The notes beneath the pieces were generated by a model, which was not told where the DNA came from, searched no databases, and saw nothing but the letters and a program-made list of their open reading frames with translations. The translations under genes were made by a program, and so were the position numbers. 64,000 bases of DNA, from NCBI GenBank assembly GCA_029216955.1, contig JANAVB010044018.1:225172-289171 (forward strand), given 5' to 3'. Below, piece by piece: positions 57,539 to 64,000 of this stretch (positions within the stretch are counted from its first letter, which is position 1; every line of letters begins with the position of its first letter). This stretch comes from Iris pallida (lineage: Eukaryota; Streptophyta; Magnoliopsida; Asparagales; Iridaceae).

Positions 57539-58510
57539 TTAGGCAATGGGCCAACAGTGATTTCTGAATGGCGACGAACTAAGGGCTGCTCAGTTGTATA
57601 TATTACTCAACTATGATGAGGATGAAGTAGAGAAGCTTGTGGGGTAAGTAATTAATATGTCCATGTTTATGTCATGTCAATGTAATAATATCCGCTATTA
57701 TTATTACACTAATTGGCCGATGTATTCTTGTGTTTCAACATATTTAATGGTGAGGTGAGGTCGAGTAGACCATACATAACAGATCAAAAAGTAGAACATA
57801 AAATGAGACGTCATTTCCCTTCTTGGTTGAAAACTAGTATCTCAAGTTATTTTTCAGCACTTTTTGTATATGTACTTTACACAATAATTAACGGAACGTT
57901 GAACTTAACTTTTTTTCTTGTGGTATTTAGTTCAATCGTCCAGATTCAACACTAGAGAATGAATCTATTGGAACTCTAGCCAATGGGCCAATTTATGCCA
58001 TCAAAATTTGGCCAAGCTATTGTGTGAAATGGTTTAGGTTCAAGTCAACAAATGTCCTGATCATATAGAGCTTTCTAGATCTCGATTCCTGGAAAAAAGT
58101 TACTTATATATCAAATCTTCGAACTAAAAAGATGTCGATCCAAGCATTGATTTTTATGGCTTCTTACGGAAGATTGTGGAGTTGACTTATAAATATGGAT
58201 TAAAGCGTGCTAAGATCGTGTTATTCAAGTGTGATTGGTTCGATCCGATCCAAGATTAAGGTTGGAAAATTGACAAACATGGTCTTGTGGATATAAAATA
58301 GCGTCATCGATATCAAAGCTACAAACCATTTGTCCTATCAAGTCAGGCTCAGCTCGTGTACATCATAACTTATCCTAAACGGGGAACAAAGAGGTCGAAG
58401 TGGTGGGCAGTATGCAAGACCAAAGCTAGAAATTCCTTTGACATTGACGAAACAGCTTATCAGGAGGATGAGTTACCTCTTATAACAAATATTGTAGATG
58501 TGGACACAAC
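57539..58510 (+). pseudogene. CACTA tnp2 transposase remnant, part 2 (DUF4216)
   Basis: It resumes the DUF4218 tail (ELRAAQLYILLNYDEDEVEKLV, split over frames near 57578-57645). A DUF4216 region follows with VLFKCDWFDPIQ (about 58214-58250), KHGLVDI and KPFVLSSQAQLVY (about 58325-58365). Stops (for example near 58255 and 58300) break the frame. A purine-rich, Glu-rich stretch (58550-58640) follows, as is common at tnp2 C-termini. Confidence 0.8.
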
Positions 58511-58733
58511 ATAAGTTCCTCATTACAAGTCTACTCGTGTATAAGAGATAGAATCATCCGAAGAGGAAGACGAAGCAAATGAAAGTGAAGATGAGGAGCA
58601 AGAGGAAGAGGAAGAGGAGGATGAGGAAAACGAAGAAGAAAATTTTCAAAACATGATTGAAAATAAAAATGTAAAATTATCATGTAACATCCATTTAAAC
58701 TTGTAAAATGTAGTGTCATTTAGCTTAGGAATG

Positions 58734-61540
58734 TGTAATTCTCAGTCCCAATATACGTAGGACTAGAAAACATAGCATGCCAGTCGTATATATACGTAGG
58801 CTACTCCAATGTATGGATACCATGTATACATACATAAGCTATATTATAAGAGCTTCAGCTCATAGTAATATTTCATCGCCACAAGCAATATCTATATCTC
58901 AACACATTGAAGGAATAACTTAATCGAATATATCAACCAAAATATAGAATGAAGTATTTGTCAGGTGGAGATAAATCTACTACCGAGCGACAAATAGAGA
59001 AATACATAAATAACCAAATAACCTATTCGCTGAAGGAACCAAAGGTCATCAAACAGAAGAATTATGTCTTGGTCCATACTTATGCATAATGTCTTGATCA
59101 TACACCTAGGAAGATCATCAGGTCCTCAGAAGGACGTAAAAAATACACATAACATGCCAAAAATAACTAAAAATGTAAACACAAAGCTACTAGGCTTTCA
59201 AACCGTCTATGTGAGAATGTATTTTGAGGACAACGTTCCGCGTAGGGGCATTAGGATCAGCAGAGAACATAAAAAAGTGACAGTAAGTAGTGCTCATCCG
59301 AGTCACTATCGGCCCATAAGCGTGTGTGAGTATGTGTGTGTATATGTGTAAAAATAAATAGAAGCCCCTACGCAAATAGTTGTCCCCTCCCTCTCCATGA
59401 TACTATACATGTGTCATCTCCATAATACAAAAACATGCATCGTCTACACGAAACTACATGCTTATCAATTGGCAATATATCCTATCTCATGGCCTGTATG
59501 CACCGATGCACGGTCGGTACGCATGTCCGAATCTATATGCAATTGCGAAACATGGCACACATGTCAAGGTTAATGAATGCGGCACAAACGTTGGATAGTC
59601 CCTGAACTCTAGCTCATTGTGCATAAGTATATAAGTAAATAAATATTTTGCATAAATGCAACATGCTGAAATAAATGTACAAAATAAAAAATCATGGCAA
59701 GGTATACTTGTCTTATAGTGGTGTGATGATCTGACAATTTCCAAAATAGTCCAAATAGCCAAGGTTGATATGATGAAATCCAGATTCGTAAGGAAATAGA
59801 AATGTTTGATTAGTCACGGTCAAGACAATAATCAAAGAAAATTTGCAAAAATATTATGTATAACTATTTTCAAAAAATATTTATAATATTTGGAAACTAT
59901 ATTTGATTAGTCAAAATATTTTTAGGTAACTATTTTGAAAAATAGAAAAATCATTTTAGGGCTAACCCTTAATTTTCGCAAAGTATAACTTTTAGGTCAA
60001 AAAGCTATATACAAATAATGTGATAATATATATCTTTTCATAAATATAGTTTTTAGAAATATTTATATAAATATATTTTTATATGATTCACAAAATAAAA
60101 ATAATATTAATAATAATAACACTAATAATCATAATAGTAATAACAAGACCTAATAATACCAATACTTGGTATACTATCAGTAATAGTATAGTAGACTAGT
60201 AATAAACCAACCAAAGTAATGATAATAATAGTAGTATTTATAATTTACTGCTACTCTTTCGTCACGAGAGAAAAAGAGAAAATAGCAGTGAGAGAGAGGA
60301 AAGAGGAAAAGAGAGAAAAACATACAAAGAGCGGGAGAGAAAAGTCGAGAGAGGGAGAAGGAGGAGGAGAGATCATCGTTTAAGGGAACTCTGGCGGCTG
60401 ATTCAACCATGTGTTGGTGGCGCGGTGCTGCGAGGTCATCGGCTAGGTAGTGAAGCGCGACGACTATGGTGGAGAAAGAGGATCGGGCGACTGTTCACCT
60501 GGCGATGGTCGACGACACAGCAGGAGGCTGTGAAGGGGGTACTCAGATGTCGGGCTACTCGATGCAGGCACAAACAACGCGGATCTAGAGATCTGGTGGT
60601 GCACTGTTGAGGGTGGCCGTCGAATTTGGGCTACATGCGGTAAGCCGGAGATTGGTACGGCGCTTGTCGGCCAAAGCGCTATGGATGATGATGGTGAAGG
60701 TCTGTGGTGGTGACGTGAAAAGGATGAGGCGGTGGTGTTGGTGACAGAGGAGGTCGAGAGGGAATAGCAGATCTGCTTAGCCTTAAAAGGGGTAGCTGTG
60801 ACGTACTGGTGCCGAGGTTTGACAGTAGTAGTGGAGGCTCGGTGGAGGCGACCATATGGTGGTTGTCGGTGTTGGAGTGACGGTCATACTAGAGTTAGGT
60901 TTGATTATATTTGTTGTGTCAGGTTGTGTCGGACATGACACATAAAAGAATCATTCGTGTTCGGTGTGTCGGACACAAAGATGGAGACACAAATATTGGA
61001 TAAACACTCTGGGTTCGATCCGAGGCCGACACGACTGACACGAGTATGGTAGACACGGACACAGGAACATAATTATGGTTACTGCTATGGTAGTTAAATA
61101 ATTTCTAATTGTAGTTGGAATTATTGTTATAAAAAAATAAGGGAACAACTCTCCTTAAATAGGTGGAGTAGATTCCCAGTTGGATAAGGATCAGGAATCC
61201 TACAACCCCAATAGATAATTCTTTACATAAAATTAAATTAAACAAATTTTAAAAACAAAACATGTCTAATCTTAATTAATATATTACTACAACCATAACT
61301 TTTAAATTAATAGTTTATTATTATCAAAATCATTTAAACTACATTTGATACTTATCAAAAAAATTTAAAACACATTTACATAAATCAAAATCTTATTTTG
61401 AATATAATTTATCAAATCTTTTAATAGCTTGAAAATAATAATAATTTTTCTTTTATAAAAATTGTAAGATAATTTATTTTCTAAGAGCAAAATTAAATTA
61501 AAAAATAATATTTTAAAAGTTCGAAAAACACGAGATACAA
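58734..61540 (-). mobile_element. Family-A LTR, copy 4
   Basis: The start TGTAATTCTCAGTCCC and the next 600 bases follow copies 2 and 3, and later parts follow copy 1. A GC-rich, GGTGGC-type stretch (60400-60900) sits in the same place as the one in copy 1. Left flank is GAATG. The right end is lost in AT arrays, so no TSD could be read. Confidence 0.7.
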
Positions 61541-61544
61541 AATT

Positions 61545-62907
<1,363 letters not shown>

Positions 62908-63129
62908 TGTTGGGGTTTTTGGCCTTTTCTTTAGAAACTTTAGTCCCACATCGTATAGGCCAAAGAAGTTGTATCTCTATATATTAGCTATGCTAGTTTA
63001 GAGATGCACGTGTGGTATAGAGGTGCACATGGGTGTGCCATGTGGGGTTATTTTTTTAATGGAAAAAGGTTAAATCAATAATTAAAAGCATTAATGCTTT
63101 TTGCTCTTGGAAAATTTATTTCCATGGGA

Positions 63130-63212
63130 GCTAAGCCCCGTAGGGGCTTAGCGACTCGGACTCGGACTCGGACTCGGACTCGGACTCGGACTCGAACTCG
63201 GACTCGGACTCG
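63130..63212 (+). repeat. Perfect hairpin followed by (ACTCGG)n array
   Basis: 63130-63152 has 10-base arms GCTAAGCCCC and GGGGCTTAGC with a GTA loop. It is followed at once by about ten hexamer units ACTCGG (one unit ACTCGA), then CTCATGGGCTCATGAG. It lies in the copia LTR about 250 bases upstream of the TATA box. Confidence 0.92.
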
Positions 63213-63400
63213 GGCTCATGGGCTCATGAGACATAATGTGTCATTTTGTTGGCCCACTTTGCACTTAGCACGTCAGGTTGCTAGAGTGGCATAACTTGCT
63301 TCAGATCGTGCCTGTGCATGATATGAGCGGTTACTGCACGTTCGGAGTGGTTTTTACCACGTCCCGAATGTTGTGCTAACCGGGCAGTTGCTACTTGGGC

Positions 63401-63410
63401 TTATATAAGG
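63401..63410 (+). promoter_or_regulatory. TATA box of the copia LTR
   Basis: TTATATAAGG is followed 10-20 bases later by CTCTCTCTCACAGG, a pyrimidine-rich start region. It lies about 500 bases from the LTR start. Confidence 0.7.
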
Positions 63411-63819
63411 TCTCCTCTCTCTCACAGGCAGATATACGAGACAGAACATATTCAGAGAGTTACGAAAGTTTATAAGTATTTCTTAACACAAGTAAACAGA
63501 GCTTGTCAAAGAGAAGAGAAGCTTTGTACCAGTGTTGCTTTTGCACGGGAGTTCGTGTACGATCCGAGGAGCTAGAAGAGCAGAAGTGTTCCAAAGTTCT
63601 CCGACAAACTTGCTGGTTCCTGGAAGCTATTCGTGTGGGGCGAATAGAGCTTTGAGATTGTTATTTCCGGGGCATAATTTTTCGATGGAAAAACTGAGAA
63701 GATGAAACAATTGTAAGAACAATGTTTCAATGCAACACTTCTAGGTAGGTTACGTAAGTATAATGAAGATCTAAGAAGATCTCGTTATGATATTACGATC
63801 TCAAAGCTATATTGCTACG

Positions 63820-64000
63820 ATGGATAACTTTAATGCTTCCCTCCTCAATACTGACTTCTGTAAGTTAGAAAAGTTTGATGGAGAGCATTATCAAGTCTGA
63901 AAGAGGAAGATTTATCTCACTCTTCAACTCAGAGAAGTTGATCACGTGCTTCTTGAAGAGGAACCTACTATTCCGGATACTGGGTCTGCTGTCGCCATTA
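63820..64000 (+). pseudogene. gag: Copia gag N-terminus (window-truncated, one nonsense codon)
   Basis: The frame opens MDNFNASLLNTDFCKLEKF and continues in frame to the window end with the REVDHVLLEEEPTIP motif. This is the N-terminal domain of plant copia gag, where LEKFDGxxYxxWK is usual. Codon 27 (63898-63900) is TGA where Trp is expected, so a single G-to-A change has broken an otherwise open frame. The protein would coat element RNA in particles. The remaining gag and pol lie beyond the window. Confidence 0.8.

Larger units (their letters stand above)
62908..64000 (+). mobile_element. 5' end of a Ty1/copia element, cut by the window
   Basis: It starts TGTTGGGGTTTTTGG with TTTAGTCCCACATCG soon after, a pattern frequent at plant copia LTR starts. 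A gag start lies at 63820. The LTR end is not certain; GCAACA at 63732-63737 would give TGTTG...CAACA ends. No initiator-Met primer site is visible before gag, so the primer may be unusual. Confidence 0.75.

Noticed and set aside
58531..58719. Independent small protein or antisense frame near the Glu-rich stretch
   Set aside because: The purine-rich stretch is best explained as the acidic tail of the tnp2 remnant on the plus strand; the antisense frame is its shadow.
63094..63294. Frame with Thr-Arg repeats
   Set aside because: It is a translation of the ACTCGG hexamer array inside the LTR; no gene is implied.

Overview
The window reads as repeat-dense intergenic DNA from a flowering plant nuclear genome. 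I found no host gene, rRNA, tRNA or CRISPR array. Almost every block can be assigned to a transposable element by its termini: TG...CA long terminal repeats (LTRs), initiator-Met tRNA primer sites, polypurine tracts, target-site duplications (TSDs), or decayed gag, pol, LINE and CACTA protein motifs. The plant assignment rests on the lineages seen: a chromovirus with plant-type gag, a Tork/Tnt1-like copia element, CACTA tnp2 and Ptta remnants, an L1-type LINE with a zf-RVT domain, and hAT, MULE-like and Harbinger-like short elements. I cannot name the species.

Layout. From before the window start to 39525 lies one very large minus-strand LTR element, called element C here. Its two LTRs (copy A 9512-16661, copy B about 26600-39525) flank an internal region (16662 to about 26600) that keeps only a gag scrap. 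It has been invaded repeatedly. Copy A carries a family-A LTR (ending 9511), which itself holds a SINE-like sequence, a MULE-type MITE (1837-2055) and a complete but dead chromovirus (2390-8052). Copy A also carries a family-D LTR (11003-15516) with two more DNA elements inside it. The internal region holds a complete non-coding LTR element (17131-23558) and a non-autonomous hAT (24783-25901). Copy B holds a family-B solo LTR (28784-34846), which contains a family-A solo LTR (29429-33083), and a second family-A solo LTR (36408-39378). The two LTRs of element C act as mutual empty sites, so several insertion points can be read to the base.

From 39984 to 45690 is a nearly full-length minus-strand Ty1/copia element with two LTRs of about 795 bp, a 14-base primer site, and gag-pol broken by a few stops and frameshifts. 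From about 46089 to 58730 are pieces of one or more CACTA transposons (terminus with subterminal repeats, Ptta remnant, tnp2 remnant). These are interrupted by two LINE remnants, large (AT)n arrays, three related copia-type LTRs, a family-D-like LTR and a 13-N assembly gap. Another family-A LTR begins at 58734 and runs into AT arrays (61545-62465). The last kilobase is the 5' end of a further copia element, cut by the window edge, with a hairpin and a hexanucleotide array in its LTR.

The most interesting observation is a near-perfect palindrome with CAGAGTTCGG/CCGAACTCTG arms. It recurs two or three times in each of several different LTRs (40.5, 45.4, 52.8 and 54.7 kb, with a variant at 57.1 kb). 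In three of them it lies just upstream of a TATA-like box, as a shared cis-regulatory module would.
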